Shown here: piece by piece, positions 9,358-18,508 of the stretch
Position numbering within the stretch: the stretch's first letter is position 1
How the letters are laid out: each line of letters opens with the position of its first letter
Assembly: GCF_016616095.2 (NCBI RefSeq)
Contig: NZ_CP067089.2
Location: forward strand, 1,612,001 to 1,676,000
Length of the DNA: 64,000 nucleotides
Source of the DNA: Breznakiella homolactica
GTDB lineage: Bacteria > Spirochaetota > Spirochaetia > Treponematales > Breznakiellaceae
Direction: 5' to 3'
Translations under genes and position numbers: made by a program
Notes under the pieces: generated by a model
Seen by the model: only the letters and a program-made list of their open reading frames with translations
What the model was told of the DNA's origin: nothing
The model's database searches: none

Positions 9358-9478
9358 CTATAAAGCGGATTTATTTAACCATGTCCGGGGAAAGCCAGGA
9401 AAACCTCGCAGAAATAGACACGGAATGAGAGGTCCGGCCAGGGATAATACACTACCCTGTTGGTAAGGAGATGATGGA

Positions 9479-10345
9479 ATGGATTGGCTTGGCCGGTTTA
9501 ACGGCGCCCTCCGCTACGTGGAGGATAACCTGGACGGGGACATAGATCCCGACCAGCTGGCCCGGATCGCCGGCTGTTCAGGGTTCCACTTCCAGCGGAT
9601 GTTTTCGTATATGGCGGGGATGCCCCTGTCGGAGTACATCCGCCGGCGGAGAATGACCCGGGCGGCGTTCGATCTGCAGAACGGCGATGAGAAGGTCATC
9701 GATATTGCCCTGCGCTACGGATACGACTCCCCCACCGCGTTCAACCGGGCCTTCCGGAATGTCCACGGAGCGGCCCCCTCGGCGGCGCGTCGGAAAGGTA
9801 TCCGGCTCAAGGCATACCATCCCATCAGCTTCAAAATTACCATACGAGGAGAAGCTGAGATGAATTACCGAATCGAAGACCGGGAAGCCTTCCGCATTGT
9901 GGGAGCGAAAATGGAAACCGACTGGAACCCGGAAAAGCAGGAAGGTTTTGTTGAGGTGCCCAAGTTCTGGGTTGAGCAGAAACAGAAGGGTATTATTCCT
10001 GAATTATGCGGCCTCATGGACAATAAACTTCCGGGTATTCTGGGTGTGTGCGTGGGTGACTGGCAGAAGCCGGGTAAGCTTGAATATTACATCGCCGTGT
10101 CCAGCGGGAAATCCGTACCAAAGGGCATGGCGGAATACCAGGTCCCGGCCTGTACATGGGCGATTTTTGAGTGCATCGGTCCTATGCCCGGTGCCATCCA
10201 GAAAATACAGGAACGGATCATGACCGAATGGTTCCCGGGCAGCGGCTACGAGTACGCAGACGGTCCGGACATTGAGGTTTACAGCGACGGCGACCAGTCC
10301 GCCGAGGATTACGTCTGCTGGATCTGGGTGCCGGTGAAGAAATAA
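9479..10345 (+). CDS. AraC family regulator with GyrI-like effector-binding domain
   Basis: The 288-residue protein has an N-terminal AraC double helix-turn-helix (residues ~8-106, with LDGDIDPDQLARIAGCSGFHFQR and IALRYGYDSPTAFNRAFRNVHG) and a C-terminal GyrI/BmrR-like domain (residues ~125-287, beginning MNYRIEDREAFRIVGAKM and ending CWIWVPVKK). This is the architecture of SbmC/Rob-type multidrug-sensing activators; the C-terminal pocket usually binds lipophilic cations. AAGGAG lies nine bases before the ATG. It stands alone, divergent from the chemoreceptor and 152 bases ahead of the GPH transporter, so its target could be that transporter or a distant efflux gene. Confidence 0.9.
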   Translation: MDWLGRFNGALRYVEDNLDGDIDPDQLARIAGCSGFHFQRMFSYMAGMPLSEYIRRRRMTRAAFDLQNGDEKVIDIALRYGYDSPTAFNRAFRNVHGAAPSAARRKGIRLKAYHPISFKITIRGEAEMNYRIEDREAFRIVGAKMETDWNPEKQEGFVEVPKFWVEQKQKGIIPELCGLMDNKLPGILGVCVGDWQKPGKLEYYIAVSSGKSVPKGMAEYQVPACTWAIFECIGPMPGAIQKIQERIMTEWFPGSGYEYADGPDIEVYSDGDQSAEDYVCWIWVPVKK

Positions 10346-10436
10346 AGGCCTGAACGCCGGCCCGGTCGGGCCGGGGCTCCGGCCGGAATAATGTTAAGTT
10401 TATCAGGTTTTATGTATTTTTTTATCCGTACGGGTG

Positions 10437-10465
10437 GTGAAATCCTGCAAAGGGCCTACTACAAT
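10437..10465 (+). promoter_or_regulatory. Candidate promoter of the GPH transporter-regulator operon
   Basis: GTGAAA (10437-10442) and TACAAT (10460-10465) are 17 bases apart and end 32 bases before the transporter ATG. The -10 box overlaps the beginning of a 17-base sequence that recurs at 36582. Confidence 0.4.
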
Positions 10466-10479
10466 AGGTAAAATCGCGG
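10463..10479 (+). repeat. 17-bp dispersed intergenic repeat, copy 1
   Basis: AATAGGTAAAATCGCGG is identical to 36582-36598. This copy lies between the candidate -10 box and the ribosome site of the GPH transporter gene, so it would form the start of the transcript. Confidence 0.5.
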
Positions 10480-10497
10480 GCTTCCGGAGGGTAAAAC

Positions 10498-11880
10498 ATG
10501 AATACAGCGGCAGGCAGTGCCTGGCAGAGCCGCCTAGCCTACTCTGCTATTAATTTTGGTTTCAGCCTGCTGGGCATGACCGTGAGCATGCTGCTCATGT
10601 ACTACTACACCGATGTCCTGCTCCTGCCGGCCGCGGCGGTCAGCGGAATCCTCTTCTCAGCCCGTCTCTTTGACGGTGTCATCGATCCTTTTCTGGGCCA
10701 TTACATGGACCGCCGGACCACCAGGTTCGGAAAATACCGCGGATACATTCTGTACTGGGCCGTACCTATGTGCGCTGCCTTCGTGCTGATGTTTGCGGCT
10801 GTCCCCTTTGGCGGTACCGCGCGGATACTCTGGTGTCTTTTGGTCTACCTGGGGTTTACCCTGTGCTTCAGTTTTGTTGAAACCTCCAGTCTTCCCATGC
10901 TTTCCTCCTTCGGCAGCAGGAAAAACCGTTCCGCCTGCAATACCTGGAAAATAGCCGGCTGTATTATCGCAACCCTGGTTGTTTCTATTTCCGCTCTAAA
11001 GCTGGTCCGGATTCTCGGCAGCGGGTCGGAACAGACAGGGTACTTCCGGATGGCAGTCCTCTTTGCCGCCGTGGTTCTCGCGGCGCTGATCCTGGGGGGC
11101 CGGAAACTCAGGGAGGGGACCTATGCCGTCTCAACGGAATCCCGTCCTGGTGACGGTTTCTCCGGCTGCCGGGCGATTGCACTGGCGCTGCGGGAAAAGC
11201 CTATTGTCTTTCTTCTCTGCATGTACCTCTGCATTGACGCGGCCACGGCCTTTAAGATACAGGCTGGTATTTATTACCTTAAATACAACATTAACCGGCA
11301 GGATCTTACTTCCCTGTTTCTGACCAGTTCCATCGCCATGTCCTTATTGGTGCAGCCCTTGGTTCTGTATTTGTCCGGACGGGTCAGCAGCTGGATCCTG
11401 ATGGCCGGCGGAAGCATCGTGTCCGCCCTGGCCATGGTAGGGATCGGGTTTTCCGGGAACTCCCCGGTTCTGCTCATAGGGGCGAACTGCATATTCGGTA
11501 TGGCAAGCGCCTTTCCGGTAAATTTGGCTTTTTCGTCCATGGCCGATATGTCCGAGGCACTTTCGGCAAAACACGGAAAATCCTTCGGAGGGGTGGTTAA
11601 TTCTTTTCTGGGCGTGGCTTCCCGGATCGGCAGTTCTTCAGCCAGCGCGCTCCTTGCCATCATCCTCTCAGTCACGGCGTATAGCCCCAATACCGTCCAG
11701 ACTAGCAAAACCCTGCTGGGGATATCCATTGGATTCACGGTAATACCCGTCTTTGTCCTGCTGCTGAGCGGACTCTTCGCCATCCTTTCGATGTATTCCT
11801 TTGAGGGAAAAGACTCAAAAAGGCCGGTTCTTCCGCAGCATCTCAGCGGAACTGCTCAGGAAGCGGAGTCTTCATTATGA
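10498..11880 (+). CDS. GPH family sugar:cation symporter (MelB-like MFS transporter)
   Basis: A 460-residue, about 12-helix inner-membrane protein. The loop FDGVIDPFLGHYMDRRTTRFGKYR (quoted in part) is the glycoside-pentoside-hexuronide signature, including the cation-site aspartates of MelB-type symporters, so the likely role is proton- or sodium-coupled uptake of a glycoside or uronide. GGAGG precedes the ATG. The gene overlaps the following MalT-like regulator by four bases (ATGA); this strict coupling suggests the regulator responds to the transported sugar or a derivative. No glycosidase gene is adjacent in the window. Confidence 0.88.
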   Translation: MNTAAGSAWQSRLAYSAINFGFSLLGMTVSMLLMYYYTDVLLLPAAAVSGILFSARLFDGVIDPFLGHYMDRRTTRFGKYRGYILYWAVPMCAAFVLMFAAVPFGGTARILWCLLVYLGFTLCFSFVETSSLPMLSSFGSRKNRSACNTWKIAGCIIATLVVSISALKLVRILGSGSEQTGYFRMAVLFAAVVLAALILGGRKLREGTYAVSTESRPGDGFSGCRAIALALREKPIVFLLCMYLCIDAATAFKIQAGIYYLKYNINRQDLTSLFLTSSIAMSLLVQPLVLYLSGRVSSWILMAGGSIVSALAMVGIGFSGNSPVLLIGANCIFGMASAFPVNLAFSSMADMSEALSAKHGKSFGGVVNSFLGVASRIGSSSASALLAIILSVTAYSPNTVQTSKTLLGISIGFTVIPVFVLLLSGLFAILSMYSFEGKDSKRPVLPQHLSGTAQEAESSL

Positions 11881-14540
11881 TGGAACGGCCCTCAGGAGAA
11901 TCACCTCCCAGGTTACTGCGGAAAAAAAACTCTGATTGTGGTATCCCATCAGGCATGGTACACTTTTTTCCAAAGGGTCATACCGTTATGGCGCCCCAAA
12001 GCCATCTGCCGCTGTACCAGGGAATGCTCCGCCGGCCGCGGGTGCAGTCACTCATCCAGCAGGGGCTGGAGTATCCGCTCCTGATACTTTTGGCTGCCCC
12101 GGGATACGGTAAAACTCAGGCCATGGCTGAGTACCTTTCCCAAAGCAATGCCAGGACTCTCTGGCTTCGCCTGGGCAGCCTGGACAATTTGTATACTCAT
12201 TTCTGGGCCCATCTGAGGCAGGGTCTTGAAAGGGATTTTCCGGCGCTGGCTAAACGCCTGCGGACCCTGGAATTTCCCGATACACCATCAAAATTCATTG
12301 TTTTTCACAATGTCCTTTCCAAAGAAATCAGCGGGGAAGGCCCGGTGATTTGGGTTTTGGATGACTTCGGCGAAATCAACAGTCCGGGGATGAAAACCTT
12401 CTTCCGGATGCTTACGGAACTGGAACCGGAAAACTTCCGGCTGGTTCTGGTATCCAACGTTCCATCAAGCATACAGTTCCTCCCGCTTATGAGCGGCCGC
12501 CGGTTTGTTATTACCGGAGAAAACCTGCGCTTCACCGCAGAGGAAATAGCCGAACTCTACAGAATGCACGGAGTTTCTCTGGGCCCTGAGGAACTGCACC
12601 GCATCGAAGGTTATACCGAAGGCTGGCCACTGCCGCTGCATATTCTGGCCCTGAATCCCGCAGCCATCCCCGGCTCACAAAACGATGACGGAGTCCTAAC
12701 ACACCGGCGGATTTCTTCTATGTTCGAGGAACGCTTTTTTTCCGCTTATTCCCGGCCCCAGCAGAAACTGTTTGCGGGACTGTCCCTGCTGCATTCCTTT
12801 ACCCGGGAACTTATGGCTGATCTTTACGAAGGGGATCCGGCGGATCTGGAGGCAGCCGCAGGCCACGCGTTTATTATCAATGAACCTGCCACGGGACGGT
12901 TTTTCTTTCACTATTTATACTGCCTCTTTCTTCAGGGCAAAACGCATCTCCTCAGTTCCGGAGAACAAACACAGGTATGGCGGCAGGCCGCGGAATACTA
13001 CGCCGCCGCGGGGGATGCCATACCGGCTATTGCCTGCTTCAGGAAATGCGGAGACCATCAGGGGATGCTTACGGCCATGTGTGACTGTGCCCGGACCCAG
13101 CACGGCATTACCATGGGGAACGCGGACTTCTTCCTGGAACACCTGGACCTCCTGACCCCGGAGGAGCAGCGGAATTTTCCCGTAGCGGATTATCTCCGGG
13201 CGCTGGTGCATCTGAACACCCTGGAACTGGAAAAAACCGAGTCCCTGCTCCTGGGTCTGGAACAGCGGCTTCTGGCCCAAGACACCCCTGAAGCCCTCAG
13301 CCTCCTGGGAGATGTGTACGCGTCTTTGGGATCCCTCCACATGATGGAAACCCGTGAGGACTTCGGGGACTATTATAAAAAAGCATCGGGTTACCTCCCG
13401 GCGGGGACAAATTTCAAAAATAAAAACAAGCTGCTCAACCTGAACAACCATAATTTTTCCATGGCGGACAACCAGCCCGGGGCCCGGGAACGGATGGAGC
13501 AGGCGGTGCATTACGGCGTTCCCTGGGCATCCCGGGTTCTGGCCGGAGGTCTCAGCGGTATGGAATATATTTTTTCAGCCGAAGCATCATACCTTTCCTA
13601 TGAACTGGATGCCGCGCAGCAGCACGCTTACCGGGGAATTTACAAAGCGGAGGCCAGTGCCCAGCACGATCTGGTGTGCAACGGATTCTGTATTCTCGCC
13701 CGGACTGCCTATATCAGGGGAGATTCCGAAAAACTCCAGGACCATATCCAGAGTATTACAGACTATGCGGAACGGTATGAACTGAACGCTCTGAAGGAAA
13801 TCCGCGATACCGCCCTGGCGTGGTATTACATCAAACTCCGGGACTTTAAAAAAATCCCCAAAGCTATTCTGACAATCAACGAGTCAGAACATCCGATGCT
13901 TGCCTATGGACGGACCCAGATTGTATATGCCAATTTCCTTATTGCCCGGGAGGAATACGCCAAGCTGGTGGGGATGCTGGAGTACCCCAAAGGACTGTTC
14001 CTCACCCAGGGAATCTGGCAGGACAGGATAGCCCTGTTCATCATGCGCGCCATCGGGTACTGCCAGATGGAAAAACCCGGTGCCGCCATGGAAGCGCTGT
14101 GGACCGCCTACGATATGGCGTACCGCAATAATCTCACCACCCTGTTTATTGAGGCTGAACACTTCATGCTGCCGCTGATCAGTCTGGCCCGGGAGCAGCG
14201 GGAGTACGCCTTTGACCGCCAGTGGCTGGACCATATCGACGAACAGGCCGGTGCGTTTGCCAGGCGTGCAGCAGCGGTCAGGGCTTCCTACCGGAAACAA
14301 AGTACGGTGAAAACGGGCAGACCCAATCCTCTGACACGCCGGGAAGAGGAGATCCTCCGGGATCTTTCCCGGGGGCTCACCCGGGAGGAAATCGCCGTAG
14401 TGTATTCTATTTCCGTCAACACGGTAAAGTCCTTTATACGGACGATCTACAATAAGCTGGACGCGTCAAACAGGGCGGAAGCCGTATCCATAGCCATTCT
14501 GAATGGTTATATCGATACCCCGGAATTCAATGAACAATAA
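11877..14540 (+). CDS. MalT-like LuxR family transcriptional activator (LAL, STAND ATPase)
   Basis: An 887-residue regulator of the large ATP-binding LuxR type. The P-loop is APGYGKT (residues 74-80), Walker B is VIWVLDD (156-162), a long helical TPR-like sensor region fills ~350-810, and a LuxR-type HTH occupies ~819-861 (LTRREEEILRDLSRGLTREE... NTVKSFIRTIYNKL). Such proteins oligomerise on inducer plus ATP and activate transcription. The listed start overlaps the transporter stop; an in-frame ATG at 11988 (M38) would start closer to the family's usual beginning and is a real alternative. The target is probably its own operon with the GPH symporter. Confidence 0.9.
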   Translation: MMERPSGESPPRLLRKKNSDCGIPSGMVHFFPKGHTVMAPQSHLPLYQGMLRRPRVQSLIQQGLEYPLLILLAAPGYGKTQAMAEYLSQSNARTLWLRLGSLDNLYTHFWAHLRQGLERDFPALAKRLRTLEFPDTPSKFIVFHNVLSKEISGEGPVIWVLDDFGEINSPGMKTFFRMLTELEPENFRLVLVSNVPSSIQFLPLMSGRRFVITGENLRFTAEEIAELYRMHGVSLGPEELHRIEGYTEGWPLPLHILALNPAAIPGSQNDDGVLTHRRISSMFEERFFSAYSRPQQKLFAGLSLLHSFTRELMADLYEGDPADLEAAAGHAFIINEPATGRFFFHYLYCLFLQGKTHLLSSGEQTQVWRQAAEYYAAAGDAIPAIACFRKCGDHQGMLTAMCDCARTQHGITMGNADFFLEHLDLLTPEEQRNFPVADYLRALVHLNTLELEKTESLLLGLEQRLLAQDTPEALSLLGDVYASLGSLHMMETREDFGDYYKKASGYLPAGTNFKNKNKLLNLNNHNFSMADNQPGARERMEQAVHYGVPWASRVLAGGLSGMEYIFSAEASYLSYELDAAQQHAYRGIYKAEASAQHDLVCNGFCILARTAYIRGDSEKLQDHIQSITDYAERYELNALKEIRDTALAWYYIKLRDFKKIPKAILTINESEHPMLAYGRTQIVYANFLIAREEYAKLVGMLEYPKGLFLTQGIWQDRIALFIMRAIGYCQMEKPGAAMEALWTAYDMAYRNNLTTLFIEAEHFMLPLISLAREQREYAFDRQWLDHIDEQAGAFARRAAAVRASYRKQSTVKTGRPNPLTRREEEILRDLSRGLTREEIAVVYSISVNTVKSFIRTIYNKLDASNRAEAVSIAILNGYIDTPEFNEQ

Positions 14541-14575
14541 TTTATTCTATTAAAAAACTTGGAGGAATACTATCT

Positions 14576-15640
14576 ATGGACAATGGCAGTACTGTAAAAA
14601 CACTGTACCATAATGCGGCAGAATACCAGTTTTCCGCTTTTTCGGAACTATTTGACAAACTGTCCCCAGGATCCCTCTCTGAGGGAATTCTAAACGCCTA
14701 CGCCATGAGAGGGCAGATCAGACTCTTTGCCGGAGACGATACCTGTATCCAGGATCTGGAAAAAGCCGATGCCCTGGACGGAATGCCCTGGTTCCCCTGC
14801 CTGAGCAGACCGTGGCGGCCGGACAGTCCCAACCGGTTTGTGGTATTCAGGGAAACCAACGGCGGGATTCGGCAGTTTTTACGGCTTCTTCCCCGGGCCC
14901 GGAAAATTCTAACACGCCGGTACGGCGAGGAAGGCGGCGGCATGGCCCGGCAGATGGAAAGTGAAATCCATTATTTTCTCGGAGATTTCGATTTAGCTAT
15001 GGCGTTGGCGGAAGAACAGTATAAACGTACCCGGAAGCACTATGGGGAGTCCCTTATGGCTCAGTTTGTACTGTACCGCTGTTATCTAGCTACCGGCGCA
15101 CCGGACAAAGCTGAACGATGTATGCTTGATATTGTACGGGCCGTCAGAATGCATCCCGAATGCATCGGTCCATACCGGGAAATCCGGGAATGGGCCAATA
15201 TTACCACCGGCTGGAGCGGAGACAGCCCCCGATTCTGCCCGGCCCCCGGGGGAGGATCCCAGCCGGTTCTGGATGACCGCCGGGCGGCATTGCGGCATGG
15301 ACTTTCCCTCCTGAGTCCGTCGGAGAAGCCTTTCGCGGTCTATGCGAAGCAGCGCTATGAGGGAGTCTACACAATGCGGCAGTATTATATGGATATATTC
15401 CTCTGTATACACTGGTTCCAAGCCGGAGATGTCAAGCAGGCAGAGTCCCATTTTATCAGAGCCTACCATGTGGCGGCAGCCAGCGGACTGGTAATGCCCT
15501 TTGTGGAATACGGCGGACAGATTATCCCTCTCCTGGGTTATATTAAAGAAAACAATACGGAATGCCCCCCGGAGTGGATCTCCGCGATTATCCCCCAGGC
15601 GGAACAATACGAGGAGAGTCTAACCGCTTACCGGAAATAA
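14576..15640 (+). CDS. TPR-like protein resembling the sensor domain of LuxR/MalT regulators, without ATPase or HTH
   Basis: A 354-residue soluble helical protein with a good GGAGGA site, 35 bases after the MalT-like gene. Its helices (AMALAEEQYKRTRKHYGESLMAQF, given in part; FRAGDVKQAESHFIRAYHVAAASG region) and its end (GLVMPFVEYGGQIIPLLGYI, then PPEWISAI) match the part of LAL regulators that precedes the C-terminal HTH, but the frame stops before any HTH and there is no P-loop. It may be a truncated regulator or a free-standing sensor/partner that hetero-oligomerises with the upstream protein; the latter is inference. Nothing HTH-like appears in other frames downstream to 15840. Confidence 0.7.
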   Translation: MDNGSTVKTLYHNAAEYQFSAFSELFDKLSPGSLSEGILNAYAMRGQIRLFAGDDTCIQDLEKADALDGMPWFPCLSRPWRPDSPNRFVVFRETNGGIRQFLRLLPRARKILTRRYGEEGGGMARQMESEIHYFLGDFDLAMALAEEQYKRTRKHYGESLMAQFVLYRCYLATGAPDKAERCMLDIVRAVRMHPECIGPYREIREWANITTGWSGDSPRFCPAPGGGSQPVLDDRRAALRHGLSLLSPSEKPFAVYAKQRYEGVYTMRQYYMDIFLCIHWFQAGDVKQAESHFIRAYHVAAASGLVMPFVEYGGQIIPLLGYIKENNTECPPEWISAIIPQAEQYEESLTAYRK

Positions 15641-15766
15641 AAACCAAACGAAAATTTTTATGCCAAACGCGACAAACCAAACCGAATACGAAACAGTTTG
15701 TCCCGGATTTATGGGAAAAGTATACTGAGGCCTTTCTCCGGGAAACCCCCAGGCTGGGCCGGCGGA

Positions 15767-15799
15767 CCGTTTCCTCCGGCATAACCCCGGAGGAAACGG
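15767..15799. repeat. Perfect 13-bp hairpin between convergent genes
   Basis: CCGTTTCCTCCGG (15767-15779) and CCGGAGGAAACGG (15787-15799) are exact inverted arms around a 7-base loop. It lies between the 3' ends of the TPR gene and the esterase gene. Neither strand has a T-run after it, so it is not a standard intrinsic terminator, but it may stabilise or end both transcripts. Confidence 0.6.
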
Positions 15800-15846
15800 C
15801 GGATCGGATACGGGCATACTATTCCTAGCTAATAAACCGGCCGCGG

Positions 15847-16824
15847 TTACTTTGTTTGCTGAAACAGCCAGTCTCTGGCGGCCTTTAGTTTATAGGCGTG
15901 GTCAAAGGAGTACATGTGTTCAACGAAAGCCTCAGGCTTGTCTGAGGCAAACCTCTCCGGCAAAACAGTACCTTTATCGAAACGGATAAAATTTATATTC
16001 TCCCCCCGGCGGATCAGCCCTCGGACATACTGTTCCTGTTCCTCCCCCGGGAGACGGGCGGAAAACTGTGTTTCTCCAAACGCGGCGCCGGATTTTTCAA
16101 GCATAGCCTCCAAGGCATCCATTCCCGCGGAAGCCTTTGGGTCGGCTTCGGATACGATATAGAAGAACTTTGTGTCCGCCAGCGGACGCAGTACGGCGGT
16201 ATCCCACTGCCCTCCCACATACATGGCCGCGGCGAATAAATCCGGATGGTTCGCATTGATATAAAAAGACATCATACAGCCCATGGACTGGCCGGTAATA
16301 TACATCCGGTTTTTATCGATACGGTACTGAGTGACAATGGAATCCAGAAGGCGAAGGGTCATATCCAGTTCCGGTGAGACCTGCCAGTCGTCATTGGTGA
16401 CAGGATCGGGTCCGGCATACGCGGGAGCAAGCACAAAGGCAGGATTCTGCGACTGGCTTTCTTCGGCTGCCCATATGATAGCTCCGTAACCCTGCATCAG
16501 CGGGGCTTCAACCCGTTTCCCGACACAGCTTGCGTCATGGAGGAAAATCACCAGAGGATAGCTTTTGGTCCCGTCATAACTTTCAGGTATAAAAAGGTTA
16601 TAGGCAAGGGTCCGGCCGGTTACCGCGTCACTGAAGCTGAATTGATTGAATTTTGGAGCTATCCGCTCCCGCAGAACCAGCAGTCCGGTATCAAAGCTTT
16701 TATCCGCGCCTCCGTAGGACGCATCCCAGCCGCCGGACCGCCGCGCGGTTTCCGCCGTGGAACACCCGGCAATCATCAGAATTGTTTCAAAAACAATTAA
16801 TAAAAAAAATACCCTTCGTTTCAT
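15847..16824 (-). CDS. Lipoprotein alpha/beta hydrolase (prolyl-oligopeptidase/PHB-depolymerase-like esterase)
   Basis: The 325-residue protein has a lipoprotein signal with lipobox IAGC at residue 21, so it should be lipid-anchored outside the cytoplasm. The hydrolase core shows FLHDAS (oxyanion loop), the nucleophile elbow GQS180MG, and a C-terminal histidine H309 in SFDHAYKL. The region GRTLAYNLFIPESYDGTKSYPLVIF (given in part) is typical of secreted feruloyl/carbohydrate esterases. GGGAGGATT precedes the ATG by six bases. It is the downstream partner of the methyltransferase gene (32-base gap) but functionally unrelated. Likely role: de-esterification of a plant or host polymer. Confidence 0.85.
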   Translation of the reverse strand: MKRRVFFLLIVFETILMIAGCSTAETARRSGGWDASYGGADKSFDTGLLVLRERIAPKFNQFSFSDAVTGRTLAYNLFIPESYDGTKSYPLVIFLHDASCVGKRVEAPLMQGYGAIIWAAEESQSQNPAFVLAPAYAGPDPVTNDDWQVSPELDMTLRLLDSIVTQYRIDKNRMYITGQSMGCMMSFYINANHPDLFAAAMYVGGQWDTAVLRPLADTKFFYIVSEADPKASAGMDALEAMLEKSGAAFGETQFSARLPGEEQEQYVRGLIRRGENINFIRFDKGTVLPERFASDKPEAFVEHMYSFDHAYKLKAARDWLFQQTK

Positions 16825-16855
16825 ACAATCCTCCCGCAGCTTTTTTAATTAAAAA

Positions 16856-17473
16856 CTATGCCGATATTTTTTCCGCGACAATGCAGTACGACTTTTCCGT
16901 ACTAATTTCAATAATATCTTTGACACGAAAACCGTATCTTCCGGTCATTTCTGCCAGCTCCTCAAGAGTGTATTTTTTAAATCCGTGGTTTGTATATTCC
17001 AGTGTATCCAGCCAGTTCTTGGTATAAAACGCGTTGAGAAACAGTCCGTTTTCCCTGAGGACCCGTTTTATTTCGGAGAAACTTTTTCCGGCGTCATTCC
17101 AGAAGTAGCAGGTATTAATCGTATATATTTTATCAATTGTTCTATCTTCCATGGGAAGCTCTGCGATATCGGCTTTTAACACCGTTACATTGGCGGCGTC
17201 CATAAATTTCTTCCGGCCTTTCCGCACCATGTCTTCGGATATTTCGATACCGTAGATTCTGCGGGGACGCAGCTCATTAAGTTTTTTAATCATATATCCG
17301 TTGCCGAAGCCAATATCCAAAATTGTTTCGTCCGGTTTTATATGGATGTTCCCGGAAACCGCCTGGTATTGTTTCCGGTTCATTCGGTTCATAATAAATG
17401 TTGATACCGTCCCGCCGATTCCTTCCGGCCGGGCGAATTGCTCCGCAACATATTTGATAAAGGTTTTCTTCAT
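16856..17473 (-). CDS. Class I SAM-dependent methyltransferase
   Basis: Motif I is ILDIGFGNGY, followed by the acidic strand IYGIEIS and the post-II strand VLKADIAELPMEDRTIDKIY, placing it among class I methyltransferases of the UbiE/Methyltransf_11 type. The frame is open to 17566, but the family begins MKKTFIKYVAEQFARPEGIGG, so I use the ATG at 17473 (205 aa). No ribosome site precedes this ATG; instead TATAAT ends one base before it, which would fit a leaderless transcript. Substrate unknown. Confidence 0.82.
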   Translation of the reverse strand: MKKTFIKYVAEQFARPEGIGGTVSTFIMNRMNRKQYQAVSGNIHIKPDETILDIGFGNGYMIKKLNELRPRRIYGIEISEDMVRKGRKKFMDAANVTVLKADIAELPMEDRTIDKIYTINTCYFWNDAGKSFSEIKRVLRENGLFLNAFYTKNWLDTLEYTNHGFKKYTLEELAEMTGRYGFRVKDIIEISTEKSYCIVAEKISA

Positions 17474-17645
17474 AATTATATTGTATAATAGTTCACTTAA
17501 AAAAACCGGGGGTGGCTGCCATTTGTACCAGATATTCAGGGATTCATCTCCGAGGGCCATTTCCAACAGGATTTTTCGGGATTAGCAGAGGTTCTCAAAA
17601 TCGTGTATAGTTAAACCGGATACATTCTTCAAAATGGAGAGCGTT

Positions 17646-18005
17646 ATGAAAAAAAAATCACCCTGTTTCCTAAGTGTCCTGGCGATTTTTATACTGGCCT
17701 GCTCCTCATCCCCCGCTTCTCCAGAAGAGGTTGCTCTGCGTTTTGATACCGAAGGGTTTACGGAAAAAACCGTAACCTTTCCGGACGGCGCCAGTCTCAG
17801 ATACCGGGCATATAAAAACATCTTCTTTGTACCCAATGCGGAAGACAGGCCCTACCAGTACCTGAATATCTGCACCAAACTGGTAAATCAAGGATACTCC
17901 GCGGATTACCAGCCGGCGCGGAACCGCGGCCACCGGGGTGACTACAACCTGGATGAAGCCTTTGCCTGGCTCGCTTCGATTCCAGGCCTTTCGGAGAAAG
18001 AATGA
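17646..18005 (+). pseudogene. Shrunken tannase-like lipoprotein esterase (internal deletion remnant)
   Basis: This 119-residue frame starts with a lipoprotein signal (LSVLAIFILAC) and then joins two pieces that normally lie hundreds of residues apart in secreted subtype-B-tannase-like esterases: the N-terminal strand pair (GASLRYRAYKNIFFVPNAED, PYQYLNI) and the C-terminal histidine region (GYSADYQPARNRGHRGDYNLDEAFAWLASI). The catalytic serine elbow is absent, so it cannot be an active esterase. An in-frame internal deletion is the simplest explanation. GGAGAGC precedes the ATG at 17646 and the frame is intact, and it overlaps the next gene by four bases, so a small lipoprotein may still be made. 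Confidence 0.6.
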
Positions 18006-18508
18006 AAACAACAAGGATGAAGTTATTTACGGTGATGGTGCTGTTCCCGTTCGTCTGCGCGGCGGCATACGCGGCGGATGAACTGGAAGTGTCCTTAAGC
18101 CTGGGTTATCCCCTCAGGGTGTATTCCGGTGACCCCCGGGTATTCCGGTTAAGTGTAACAAACAACGAAGAACAGCCGCTGGAACACCTGGAAATTCTAC
18201 CGGGAGAGTCCGATGACTTTACCATGGTTCCGGACCGAACCCGTATTCAGCATCTTGATCCTGGTGAAACCGCGGTGATCGACCTGGAGGTTACGGCTAT
18301 CCGGTCCCGGTACTTCTCCGGATCCGGCTGTCTGAGGCTCGGCGTGGCGGCGGGCGGAGCCACGGTGGGCCGGAGTTTCTGGCTTGAGATTAAACCGCCC
18401 CGGTATTTCTGGTCCCGGACTGCGGCGCTCCTGGGAGCGGCAGCTGTCCTGGCCATGGTTTTCATCTTTATTAAACTAAACAGGGAGGATACCCCGCATG
18501 ATAGATAA
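18002..18508 (+). CDS. Secreted, membrane-anchored protein with NEW3/CARDB-like beta domain
   Basis: A 168-residue protein with a signal peptide (cleavage near AAAYAADE), a beta-sandwich-like extracytoplasmic region (FRLSVTNNEEQPLEHLEI and LDPGETAVIDLEVTA, the pattern of NEW3/CARDB adhesion-like domains), and a C-terminal membrane helix (AALLGAAAVLAMVFIFIKL) followed by a short charged tail. It would project a small binding domain into the periplasm. It overlaps the esterase remnant upstream (ATGA) and the membrane protein downstream (11 bases), giving a tight three-gene unit. Function unknown. Confidence 0.7.
   Translation: MKTTRMKLFTVMVLFPFVCAAAYAADELEVSLSLGYPLRVYSGDPRVFRLSVTNNEEQPLEHLEILPGESDDFTMVPDRTRIQHLDPGETAVIDLEVTAIRSRYFSGSGCLRLGVAAGGATVGRSFWLEIKPPRYFWSRTAALLGAAAVLAMVFIFIKLNREDTPHDR

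Noticed and set aside
10357..10374. CCGGCCC/GGGCCGG hairpin after the AraC gene
   Set aside because: Seven-bp stem with four-base loop but no T-run on either strand; not enough to call a terminator.
15643..15828. Open plus-strand frame with protein-like codons after the TPR gene
   Set aside because: It has no start codon or ribosome site after the TPR stop and resembles no HTH; may be a remnant but cannot be supported.
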